Origin: DASUBV01 sp035763085
GTDB taxonomy: Bacteria; Actinomycetota; Actinomycetes; Streptosporangiales; Streptosporangiaceae
Reading direction: 5' to 3'
Length of the DNA: 12,766 bases
Assembly: GCA_035763085.1 (NCBI GenBank)
Contig: DASUBV010000050.1
Coordinates: 1-12,766, forward strand
The translations under genes were made by a program, and so were the position numbers. Positions 5,367-12,118 of the stretch are shown piece after piece. Under the pieces are notes generated by a model. The model was not told the origin of the DNA, made no database searches, and worked only from the letters and a program-made list of their open reading frames with translations. Each line of letters opens with the position of its first letter. The stretch's first letter is position 1.

Positions 5367-6692
5367 GACCTCGCTCACCGGGCGGCGGTGCTCGGCGACC
5401 TCGCCGCCGTGGACGTTGGTGCCGTCGCTGGCGGTGGTATTGCCGTCGATGGTGTGCACCATGCCGTTCCTGGTCGGGCCGGCCACCAGGCCGATGTGCC
5501 GGAAATTGAACGTGACGATGTCGCCGCGCTGGGCCTCATGCACGCTGACGGCCCGCTCGAAGCCGTTCCGCCCACCGGGCGCGTCGGCATTGATGGCGAT
5601 ATCCAGGGCGAGCCGCTTGCGGTCCGGGACCTCGGCGCCGCCCTTCTTGACGACGGCGAACGTGACGAAGCAGCCGCACCACTGGACGGGAAAGTCGAAG
5701 CCGGTGAACTCGATCCAGTCCTGCACGGGGTGGCCCCAGTTCGACAGGGGCGGGCTCTCGTGCCTGCCGATCCTGGAGCGGGCCCACCGGACGGCTGCGC
5801 TCGCGCCGGCGTGCCGGGCCGCATACCGCTGCTTCAGGCCGCGCTCCCGTTCCGCGGCCCGGCGCCGGTCGTCGGCGGTGAGCAGCGCGGGCTTGCGGAC
5901 CAGCTGCTGGGTGAGCTGCGGGACCGTGCCGCCGGTGATGACTGCGCAGGCATCCTCGGGCAGGCCGAGGGCGAACGCCACGCGCCCGGTCGCAGCGAGA
6001 GTATGCGGCCCGAACTGGCCGTCCAGCATCAGCCGGGCATCGGTATAGGGGAGTTCCCGGGCACGGGCATTGACCGCCCGCTGCAGTGCCCGGATGTCGG
6101 GACCCTCGGTGAGCGGAGTTGTCAGCATCAGGGTGCGGTGCACGCCGGCATCACCAGGCGCGGCAGCGCCGCTGGCTCCGAGCGCGGCGTTGATGCGGGT
6201 CTGCCAGCGGGCGCGGCGGGCCAGGACGGCGTCCGCGTAGCCGAGGTTCGGATTGCCCTCGCCGCCGTTGTAGGCGCCGATCCCGGTGCGCTCGCCATGG
6301 CGCGCGATGAGGTCATGCAGCAGCCCGAACCCGACCCGGCACTGAGCAGCGGCCGTGTGCGCGCCGCCCAGCGTCTCGGCCTGGCGGATTAACCCGATAG
6401 AAGTCAGCTGGGTCAGCCCCACGCCGTTGGAGACTCCGCCGGCCTGCACATGGGCGATCAGCTCCTGCACCCGCTCCCGGGTCACCTGCTGGTGGCACCA
6501 CGGCGCCTTGCTGATCGTGCGCCCGCCGTCGCACCCGAAGATGTTCCGGAACGTCGACTCCTGCTCGACCAGCGCCAGCGCCATGGCGAGCTGGACGCCC
6601 TGGCGCCTGGACTCAGCCAGGATGACCGGGCCGAACAAGAAGCCTGCATCGGCGACCATCTGGATCAGCTTGCGATCGGCGACCTGCGACAT
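5340..6692 (-). CDS. Bifunctional peptidoglycan hydrolase: SLT/lysozyme-like + PG-binding-like + CHAP
   Basis: A 450-residue protein with three parts. Residues 1-170 are a lysozyme/SLT-like fold: ALALVEQESTFRNIFG with E45 as the likely catalytic acid (E43 nearby), GVGLTQLT at 90-97 and AYNGGEGN at 140-147. Residues about 186-245 resemble a PG-binding type-1 repeat (GPDIRALQRAVNARA, then LDGQFGPHTLAA). Residues about 297-450 are a CHAP amidase/endopeptidase with C339 (QWCGCFVTF), D391 (GDIV), H399 (RHIGLV) and N418 (DGNT). It should cut both glycan strands and peptide stems. No signal peptide or membrane segment is visible, as in phage endolysins or in cargo of phage-tail-like injection systems, but no phage gene is adjacent. 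ATG at 6692 has a G-run 4 nt upstream and gives MSQVADRKL; GTG at 6734 is less likely. The 3' end is duplicated beyond vapBC. Confidence 0.87.
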   Translation of the reverse strand: MSQVADRKLIQMVADAGFLFGPVILAESRRQGVQLAMALALVEQESTFRNIFGCDGGRTISKAPWCHQQVTRERVQELIAHVQAGGVSNGVGLTQLTSIGLIRQAETLGGAHTAAAQCRVGFGLLHDLIARHGERTGIGAYNGGEGNPNLGYADAVLARRARWQTRINAALGASGAAAPGDAGVHRTLMLTTPLTEGPDIRALQRAVNARARELPYTDARLMLDGQFGPHTLAATGRVAFALGLPEDACAVITGGTVPQLTQQLVRKPALLTADDRRRAAERERGLKQRYAARHAGASAAVRWARSRIGRHESPPLSNWGHPVQDWIEFTGFDFPVQWCGCFVTFAVVKKGGAEVPDRKRLALDIAINADAPGGRNGFERAVSVHEAQRGDIVTFNFRHIGLVAGPTRNGMVHTIDGNTTASDGTNVHGGEVAEHRRPVSEVTVVGRLHY

Positions 6693-6768
6693 GGTGCCCC
6701 CCACTGCTTGCCCCCCGCGCCCGCGGCCGGTCACCGGGGACTGCCATGGCCGGGCGCGCCTTGTCTCG

Positions 6769-6797
6769 TCTATAGCCCGCCGGATACATCACGTCAA
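6769..6797 (-). promoter_or_regulatory. Sigma70-type promoter of the peptidoglycan hydrolase gene
   Basis: On the minus strand the -35 box TTGACG (6797-6792) and the -10 box TATAGA (6774-6769) are separated by exactly 17 bp, close to the consensus for housekeeping sigma factors. Transcription would start near 6762, about 70 nt before the ATG at 6692. The -35 box overlaps the first unit of the 11-bp repeat array, so the protein binding the repeats could control this promoter directly. Confidence 0.7.
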
Positions 6798-6835
6798 GTA
6801 GTCATCAAGTAACGGTCATGGAATGGTCAAGAATG
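6792..6835. promoter_or_regulatory. Four 11-bp direct repeats, OmpR/PhoP-like operator
   Basis: Four contiguous 11-bp units begin at 6792, 6803, 6814 and 6825 (CGTCAAGTAGT, CATCAAGTAAC, GGTCATGGAAT, GGTCAAGAATG). Columns 3, 4, 5, 7 and 9 (TCA-x-G-x-A) are identical in all four. Contiguous 11-bp direct units with a conserved G-x-TCA core are the layout of PHO boxes bound by the winged-helix regulator PhoP in Streptomyces. The array lies between two divergent genes: its left end covers the -35 box of the hydrolase promoter, and its right end stops about 45 bp before the alpha/beta hydrolase ATG, a position suited to activation. Binding by PhoP or another OmpR-family regulator is inferred. Confidence 0.6.
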
Positions 6836-6879
6836 CACGCTGCGGCTCACTCCCGGCGGCCCGGTATACGCTGCGGCCC

Positions 6880-7659
6880 ATGCCGAATCCCGACCTGTCC
6901 TACTTCCCTGGCCATGATGGCGTGCAGCTCGCCTACCGGGAGGTCGGCACGGGCAGGCCGCTGGTCCTGCTGCACGGCATGACCGGGGACGCGGCACTGT
7001 GGCTGCGGCAGGGCCAGGCGCAGACGCTGGCGGCACGCGGCCACCGGGTGATCCTGCCGGACTTCCGCGGGCACGGCGCCAGCGCCAGGCCCCATGATGC
7101 GGCTGCCTACCCGCCCGACGTGCTGACCGATGACGGCCTGGCGCTCGTGGCGCACCTGGGCCTGGATGACTACGACCTCGGCGGGTACTCGCTCGGCGGG
7201 CGGATCGCGGTACAGATGCTGGCGCGCGGCGCGGTACCGGGCCGGGCGGTGGCCGGGGGACAGGGCATGCGCGAGGTGCTCGGCGAAGGCGGCATAGCGG
7301 GGTCCTGGCTGCGGCGGGTCTTCGCCACCTGGGGCACCGCCGAGCCGGGCTCGCCGGGAGAGCAGGCCGAGCAGTGGCTCCGCTCGAATAACGAGGATCC
7401 GGTCGCGCTGGAGCATGTCCTGGACTCGCTCGTCGGGACGCCCGCGGCAGCGGTCGGCGGCATCCAGGTACCGGTCCTGGTGGTGATGGGCAGCGACGAC
7501 GAGCGGGCCGGCTCGGCCGCCGAGCTGGCCGCGACGCTGCCGCACGGCACCCTGGCGGTCGTGCCCGGAGACCACCGGACCGCGCCCGCCGGGGCCGAGT
7601 TCCTCGCCGCGATCGCGGACTTCCTGGCCGGCCGGCCGGCTCCCGGCCCGGCGGCCTAG
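6880..7659 (+). CDS. Alpha/beta-fold hydrolase
   Basis: A complete 259-residue alpha/beta hydrolase. The oxyanion-hole motif HGM is at 32-34 (PLVLLHGMTGDAALW), FRGHGAS at 62-68, the nucleophile elbow GYSLGG has Ser104, the acid is D206 or D207 (VVMGSDDE), and His232 is in GDHRTA. The lid region (about 125-190) is variable, and the substrate (ester, lactone, enol-lactone or epoxide-like) is unknown. It has no signal peptide. I chose ATG at 6880 because it opens the conserved YFPGHDGVQLAYREVG start; a TTG at 6823 lies inside the repeat array. No Shine-Dalgarno sequence precedes the ATG. TATACG (6865-6870) may be a -10 box for a leaderless mRNA, with the 11-bp repeats just upstream as an activator site. 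Confidence 0.88.
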   Translation: MPNPDLSYFPGHDGVQLAYREVGTGRPLVLLHGMTGDAALWLRQGQAQTLAARGHRVILPDFRGHGASARPHDAAAYPPDVLTDDGLALVAHLGLDDYDLGGYSLGGRIAVQMLARGAVPGRAVAGGQGMREVLGEGGIAGSWLRRVFATWGTAEPGSPGEQAEQWLRSNNEDPVALEHVLDSLVGTPAAAVGGIQVPVLVVMGSDDERAGSAAELAATLPHGTLAVVPGDHRTAPAGAEFLAAIADFLAGRPAPGPAA

Positions 7660-7790
7660 CGGCAGCGTCCGTCGCGCCCGGATTGACGCACTGGGTCCGG
7701 GTTCAGCACCACGTCAAGGCCAGCGGGCGCACCGGTCCGGCGATCGCCTAGCCTCTATCTGGGGCCCAGGCAGATGAAGGGATGAACGCT

Positions 7791-8567
7791 GTGTCCAAGG
7801 GCGACCGGAACAGGCAGCGGACGCGCGAGAAGCTCGCCCAGATGCGGGCCCTGGAGCAGCGGCGGCGGCGCCGCCGCAGGTGGCTGGCGGCGATCGGCGG
7901 AGCGGTCGTGGTGATCGGCGCGGCGGCGGGCATCACGGCGGCCGTCGCCGGGGGCGGCCCGGCCGCGGCCGGCGGGACGCCGCAGCTCAGGCTCAGTCCG
8001 CTGAGCACGCTGGGGACCCTCAGGCCGGCGCCGCCGGCGGGCCCGGCCGGGCCCGAGGGCGTTCCGGTCCCCGGCGCGCCGCAGCTTGCCGGCACGTCCA
8101 CGGCAGCGACTGGCAAGGACGTCAACGGGATCAGCTGCCAGACCAGTGAGCAGACCGTCTTCCACATCCACGCGCACCTGACCGTCTTCGTGAACGGCTC
8201 GGCGCGCAAGATCCCGGCCGCCATCGGGATCCCCGGCCCGGTGGCCCAGAACACCGCGCAGGGGTCGTTCATCGGCAGCGGGACCTGTTTCTACTGGCTG
8301 CACACGCACGCCGCTGACGGCATCATCCACATCGAGTCGCCCGTCCAGCGCACGTTCACGCTGGGCGACTTCTTCGACGAGTGGGGCCAGCCGCTCGGGC
8401 CGGGCCAGGTCGGCCCGGCCAGGGGGACGGTCACCGCCATCTACAACGGCCAGCACTACCGGGGCGACCCGCGCAACATCCCGCTGAAGGCGCACGCGCA
8501 GATCCAGCTGGAGGTCGGCAAGCCCCTGGTCGCGCCGGAGTCGATCAAGTTCCCCGGCGGTCTCTAG
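7791..8567 (+). CDS. Membrane-anchored, His-rich extracytoplasmic protein, function unknown
   Basis: A 258-residue protein. The N-terminus is short and very basic (RNRQRTREKL, then seven Arg in a row at 24-30), followed by one transmembrane helix (about 31-54), a Pro/Ala/Gly linker (to about 110), and a folded domain outside the cell. That domain has two His clusters, HIHAHL (H125, H127, H129) and WLHTHAADGIIHIES (H171, H173, H180), each just after a Cys (C116, C166) that may pair as a disulfide; FTLGDFFDEWGQPL follows. The arrangement suggests metal binding or a metalloprotein, but I recognise no named family and assign no reaction. I chose GTG at 7791 because GAAGGGA (7776-7782) is 8 nt upstream; ATG at 7782 overlaps that site. 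The 131-bp gap before it shows TTGACG at 7683 without a well-spaced -10 box. Confidence 0.82.
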   Translation: MSKGDRNRQRTREKLAQMRALEQRRRRRRRWLAAIGGAVVVIGAAAGITAAVAGGGPAAAGGTPQLRLSPLSTLGTLRPAPPAGPAGPEGVPVPGAPQLAGTSTAATGKDVNGISCQTSEQTVFHIHAHLTVFVNGSARKIPAAIGIPGPVAQNTAQGSFIGSGTCFYWLHTHAADGIIHIESPVQRTFTLGDFFDEWGQPLGPGQVGPARGTVTAIYNGQHYRGDPRNIPLKAHAQIQLEVGKPLVAPESIKFPGGL

Positions 8568-8603
8568 CCCCTGCTGCCGCGGGAGCCCCCGCTGCCGCGG
8601 GAT
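8568..8603. repeat. Two tandem 18-bp repeats between convergent genes
   Basis: CCCCTGCTGCCGCGGGAG is followed directly by CCCCCGCTGCCGCGGGAT, 16 of 18 positions identical, starting right after the stop of the His-rich protein gene. The second unit folds as CCCGC-TGCC-GCGGG, and each unit contains the palindrome CCGCGG. This lies in the 46-bp gap between convergent stops, so it may serve as a terminator for either side, or may be replication slippage. Confidence 0.55.
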
Positions 8604-8613
8604 GCGGGCCCGG

Positions 8614-10713
8614 TCAGCTGCCCTCCGATAACCGGGTGAGCACGCCGGCGGCCGGGTCTGCCTCGGGGCCCGAGCTCATGGCCTCCGCGGCGATCTCGCG
8701 GGCCAGGTCCTCGCCGGCATCCCCGGCCAGGGCAGCCCCGGCGATGGCATCGGCGGCCTGAGCTGCCCGCGGGTGACCGACATGCACGGCGCGCCCGGTG
8801 ACCGGGTGGCAGCCGGGCCCCGTGCGGTCCGCGGAGCCGGCCGTGCCCGCGCCCCCGGCCTCGCCCGCGCTGCCGCGGGCGGCGACGCTGGCGCAGGACG
8901 ACAGCTCGGTGCGGACGTGCCCGGGCCCCAGCGCCGGGTCCAGGCTCATCACCGCCTCCGGCGGCAGCGGCTGCACCGGAACGTGCCGGATCAGCGGGTG
9001 GTAGGGCCGGTCGTCGCGCTCGCCGTGGCCGAGCAGGTCCTCAGCCAGCTTCTCGCCGGGTCGCAGCCCGGTGAACACGATCTCCACCTGCCCGGGCACC
9101 GCCGCCACCAGCCGCCGGGCGATGTCGACGATCCGCACCTGCTCGCCCATGTCGAGCACCAGCACCTCGCCGTCCCGGCCGATGACCGCCGCCTGCAGCA
9201 CCAGCTGCACGGCCTCGTCGGCGGTCATGAAATAGCGGGTCACCTCGGGATGGGTCACGGTCACCGGCCCGCCGGCCGCGACCTGGGCGCTGAGCGCAGT
9301 CAGTACCGAGCCGCGGCTGCCCAGCACGTTGCCGAACCGGACGCTCAGGTAGGTGCCGCCGGCCCGGCCGGCCATGTCCGCGGTCAGCCGCTCGGCCACC
9401 CGCTTGGAGTAGCCCAGCACGCTGACCGGGTCGGCCGCCTTGTCGGTGGAGATGTTCACGAACGCCTCCGCCCCGCAGGCGGCGGCCGCGCGCAGCACGT
9501 TCAGCGTGCCCCAGACGTTGGTCTTCAGCGCCTCGCCCGGGTAGCGCTCCAGCAGCGGCAGGTGCTTGAGCGCCGCGGCGTGGAACACGATCTGCGGCCG
9601 GTAGTGGGCGAACACCTGGCTGATCCGGCGCGGGTCGCGGATGTCGGCCAGCACCGTGTCGTCGGAGTCCAGCAGCGCCCGGCCGTGCAGGTCGAGCTGG
9701 GTCGCGTGCAGCGCGGACTCGTCGCGGTCCAGCATGATCAGCTTGGCCGGCCCGAACCGGTGCAGCTGGCGGCACAGCTCTGAGCCGATCGACCCGCCCG
9801 CGCCGGTGACCAGGATCTGCTTGCCGGCGAACCGGCCGGCCACGGCGGCCAGGTCGGTCTGCACGGGGGAGCGGCCGAGCAGGTCGCTGATCCGCGGGTC
9901 GCGGACTCCCTCGATGCGCGCGCTGCCGCTGAGCAGCTCGCTGACCGACGGGATGACCTTGGGCACCAGGCCGTGCTTCTCAGCGTCGGCGGTGAGGTCC
10001 CGGATGGCCGGCCCGCTGGGCCGGGCGATCGCGATGACCATGACCGTCGCGCCGGTCCTGGCCGCGGCCTCGCCGATCCGGGTCCGGTCGCCGAGCACCG
10101 GCACCCCGCACACCCGCAGCCGCCGCTTGGCGGGATCGTCGTCCAGCAGGGCGACGGGGATGTAATCGGCGCCCGGCTGCCGGATCAGGCTGCGCACCAG
10201 CAGGCAGCCCGCGGCCCCCGCCCCGAACACGATGACCCGCACCGCCGCCGGAGCCGGCTGGCCGGCCCGGGCGCGGTGCCGGACGGCCAGCAGGACGTAG
10301 CGGGCGCCGAGCATGAGCAGCATGGCCAGCACGGTGCCGCCCGCCACGGTGCGCATCGGCTGGCGCTGGCCGGGCAGCAGCACCGCGGCGAGCACCACCA
10401 GGAACAGCCCGGTGCCGAACGCGGCGACGCTGATGGCCAGCACCTCATCGAAGCTGCCGCGCTGGTGCCGCCCCCGGTACAGGCCGGCCAGCAGCCCGCA
10501 GCCCGCGGCCAGGACGCAGGTCGCCGGCAGCACGCGCGCGACCATCAAGACAGTGACCGAACTCCCGGTGATATCTCGGATCGCCCAGCCCGTCACCAGC
10601 AGGCCGATTATCCACGCCGCCAGGTCAAACCCCACCTCGGCCGCCCGGCGTGCCGCTCGTCGCATGCGTGTCCGGTTCGCTGGAATTTCACCGCTGGGCG
10701 TGCGGGTATCCAC
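8614..10713 (-). CDS. Membrane NDP-sugar epimerase/4,6-dehydratase (CapD/WbpM/PglF type)
   Basis: A 699-residue polysaccharide-biosynthesis enzyme. Four transmembrane helices (about 27-45, 53-79, 91-113, 122-143) precede a CoA-binding-like Rossmann domain (VFGAGAAG, about 162-169; LLDDDPAKRR). The catalytic extended-SDR domain starts at GAGGSIGSE (304-312), with HAAALKHLPLLE (378-389), STDKAADP (422-429) and GLRPGEKLAEDLL. The catalytic Tyr position of YxxxK is Leu (L433...K437), as WbpM/PglF-type 4,6-dehydratases also lack this Tyr (Met there). It likely converts a UDP-HexNAc for surface glycans or glycoprotein sugars. The last about 110 residues are an Ala/Gly-rich tail absent from typical members. 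I chose GTG at 10713 because GGAGG lies 4 nt upstream; GTG at 10800 has none. No glycosyltransferase or flippase is adjacent. Confidence 0.9.
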   Translation of the reverse strand: MDTRTPSGEIPANRTRMRRAARRAAEVGFDLAAWIIGLLVTGWAIRDITGSSVTVLMVARVLPATCVLAAGCGLLAGLYRGRHQRGSFDEVLAISVAAFGTGLFLVVLAAVLLPGQRQPMRTVAGGTVLAMLLMLGARYVLLAVRHRARAGQPAPAAVRVIVFGAGAAGCLLVRSLIRQPGADYIPVALLDDDPAKRRLRVCGVPVLGDRTRIGEAAARTGATVMVIAIARPSGPAIRDLTADAEKHGLVPKVIPSVSELLSGSARIEGVRDPRISDLLGRSPVQTDLAAVAGRFAGKQILVTGAGGSIGSELCRQLHRFGPAKLIMLDRDESALHATQLDLHGRALLDSDDTVLADIRDPRRISQVFAHYRPQIVFHAAALKHLPLLERYPGEALKTNVWGTLNVLRAAAACGAEAFVNISTDKAADPVSVLGYSKRVAERLTADMAGRAGGTYLSVRFGNVLGSRGSVLTALSAQVAAGGPVTVTHPEVTRYFMTADEAVQLVLQAAVIGRDGEVLVLDMGEQVRIVDIARRLVAAVPGQVEIVFTGLRPGEKLAEDLLGHGERDDRPYHPLIRHVPVQPLPPEAVMSLDPALGPGHVRTELSSCASVAARGSAGEAGGAGTAGSADRTGPGCHPVTGRAVHVGHPRAAQAADAIAGAALAGDAGEDLAREIAAEAMSSGPEADPAAGVLTRLSEGS

Positions 10714-10950
10714 AAAACCTCCGTTCTGGTCAGCTCCGTAAATACGGTCCTGCAGAGAACTGCCGGTCTTGGCGCCGCCGCGAGGCGGCAACCCTGCCAC
10801 TCGCTCGGTACATTACTCTGAGCACGCGATCATGCGCCCTAAGTAATTACATAAACGCGCGCCGGCGCCGCCGCACCCCGCCCGGGCCCAATCCGGCGCC
10901 GGGCGCTGCCCGCATTCTCAATTCCGGCTGCGCGTCACGCAGAATGTGAT
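10714..10950 (-). promoter_or_regulatory. Leader/promoter region of the NDP-sugar enzyme gene
   Basis: This 237-bp gap lies between the methyltransferase pseudogene and the downstream enzyme gene. On the minus strand a possible -10 box, TAATGT, lies at 10815-10810 without a convincing -35. A GCCGCC/GGCGGC hairpin with a 4-nt loop (10774-10789) would lie in the mRNA leader, and an 8-bp palindrome GTAATTAC is at 10842-10851. I recognise no riboswitch class. Confidence 0.3.
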
Positions 10951-11787
10951 TCAGGACTTCCGCCCGCCGCCGCCGCACAGCATGGCCGGGGTCTTCGCTT
11001 CCAGTTCCGAGGCCGGCGCCACTCCGGCACCCGCACCAGGCCGGGCCCGGCCAGCACCAGCCTGTCGGAGAACCGGAGCACCTCCTCGCCGCTGCGGTAG
11101 GCCTGCTGCTGCCGGATGACCGGGCTGACCCGCCGGCCCGCGTCGGTGATGGCGGGCGGTCGGCGGTTACGTGCGACATGGCCAGGTAGCTCCGCGCCAG
11201 TACCGCGCTGAGCAGCCGGGACACGATCGCGTACGGATCGTCGGAATCGGGGATCAGGTGCACGATGGCCATCAGCATGATCGCGACCGGCTGGCTGAAG
11301 TCCGGCGTCTTCGCCGAGGCGCCGAGATCTGGCCGGCGTCCCGCAGGTCGGCGTCGATGTAGTCGGTCGCCCCCGCCGGGCCGCTGGTCAGCAGCGCCCG
11401 GCCGGGCGCGAGCACCGCCGGGTCGCTGTCCGCGTAGACCACCCGGGTGCCGGGCGCGGCGGCCCGGGCGACCTCGCGGGTGTTATTCGCCGCCGGGATG
11501 CTGGTGCCGATATCGAGGAACTGGCGGATTCCCGCCTCGCCGGCCAGGAATCGGACCGCGCGGGCGCCGAACGCGCGGGTAGCGCGTACTGAACGCACGA
11601 TATCGGGGTGAGCGGCGATGGCCTGATCACCGGCTGCCAGGTCGACGGCGAAGTTGTCCGTGCCGCCCAGTCAGTAGTCATATACCCGCGCGACATGCGC
11701 CACGCTGGTATCGAGGGACGAGTGATCGCCGCTGTCCGGATCTCTGCCCTGCAGGTCCGACGGCGCCCCGGCGTCCTCGCCATTCAC
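10951..11787 (-). pseudogene. DUF574 SAM-dependent methyltransferase, inactivated by a stop and three frameshifts
   Basis: All parts of an actinomycete DUF574 (S-adenosyl methyltransferase, PF04672-type) gene are present in order over 279 codons, the family's normal size. The start is GTG at 11787 with GGAGG 8 nt upstream; then LDTSVAHVARVYDY, a TGA at 11673-11671 (codon 39) where the family has Trp, LGGTDNFAVD, and the SAM motif FLDIGTSIPAANNTREVA. After ADLRDAGQI the frame shifts near 11320 (continuing SAKTPDFSQPVAIMLMAIVH) and again near 11160 after SYLAMSHVTAD (continuing VIRQQQAYRSGEEVLRF). A third shift near 11005, after VRVPEWR, leads to the ending MLCGGGRKS and TGA at 10953-10951. These methyltransferases occur in many copies in actinomycetes and their substrates are mostly unknown. 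This copy cannot make a full protein. Confidence 0.85.
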
Positions 11788-11819
11788 CCCGTCGCCCTCC
11801 GCGGGTTTAAACGGCCATT

Positions 11820-12035
11820 TCACTGATCCTGCGGCCGGCTTCTGCTATTGGCATTTCCCGCGTGTCGCACCGCCTGGCCGGCCACCCGGGGCGGCAGCTG
11901 CGCCGCTCGCGCCGCGGGCTCAGGTCCAGCCCACCAGGGCCGGGCCGTCGGGGGCGTCCGAGGGTCGCGGCAGATCCTGATGAGGGCCCAGGATCCGTCC
12001 TGGCTAACCAGGACGGGCTCGCCGTCGCGGGTCAC
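11820..12035 (-). CDS. Doubtful hypothetical protein
   Basis: A 71-codon frame from GTG at 12035. The first 25 residues (MTRDGEPVLVSQDGSWALIR) look protein-like, with alternating polar and hydrophobic strands, and codon third positions are G/C-rich. The second half is Pro/Ala/Arg-rich and unstructured. No Shine-Dalgarno sequence is present, and the frame overlaps the stem-loop cluster. I do not recognise a family. It may be a decayed gene end or chance coding in GC-rich DNA. Confidence 0.25.
   Translation of the reverse strand: MTRDGEPVLVSQDGSWALIRICRDPRTPPTARPWWAGPEPAARAAQLPPRVAGQAVRHAGNANSRSRPQDQ
11973..12016. repeat. Cluster of mutually exclusive stem-loops
   Basis: Four segments alternate as complements: (1) GATCCTG 11973-11979, (2) CCAGGATC 11988-11995, (3) CCGTCCTGG 11995-12003, (4) CCAGGACGG 12008-12016. 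Segments 1+2 pair over 7 bp, 2+3 over 6 bp (CCAGGA/TCCTGG), and 3+4 over 9 bp with a 4-nt loop. No T-run follows on either strand. The pattern is seen directly; any regulatory role is inferred. Confidence 0.6.
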
Positions 12036-12118
12036 AGGCTAGTGGCTGACCAGAACTCGCGAACACCGACGAAACATATGATCTCGGGTGCGGCAGGGCG
12101 GCGCGGGATACTGGCGGG

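Larger units (their letters stand above)
11788..12118. other. 331-bp stretch between methyltransferase pseudogene and nitrilase gene
   Basis: No confident gene is seen. It holds a doubtful minus-strand frame (11820-12035) and a set of alternating stem-loops (11973-12016). GATACT (12107-12112) lies 6 nt before the nitrilase ATG and could be a -10 box giving a leaderless transcript. The Shine-Dalgarno sequence of the pseudogene (11800-11796) is at the left edge. Confidence 0.5.

Noticed and set aside
5346..6392. Plus-strand open frame of about 348 codons opposite the lysin gene
   Set aside because: Low-complexity Ala/Gly/Asp composition and complete overlap with a gene having recognisable catalytic motifs; a shadow frame.
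6847..7575. Minus-strand open frame opposite the alpha/beta hydrolase
   Set aside because: No family resemblance; it would also run antisense through the whole catalytic core of a clear gene.
7683..7760. Possible promoter of the His-rich protein gene (TTGACG at 7683)
   Set aside because: No acceptable -10 box at 16-19 bp spacing.
7755..8495. Minus-strand open frame opposite the His-rich protein gene
   Set aside because: Arg/Asp/Gly-rich shadow frame without a ribosome binding site; the plus-strand frame has a transmembrane helix, Shine-Dalgarno sequence and motifs.
8773..9783. Plus-strand open frame of about 336 codons opposite the NDP-sugar enzyme
   Set aside because: His/Gln/Val-rich translation without domains; antisense shadow of the epimerase domain.
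10811..10836. Possible leader peptide (MIACSE then stop, minus strand) before the NDP-sugar enzyme
   Set aside because: Only six codons with no repeated regulatory codon and no clear attenuator after it; chance is enough to explain it.
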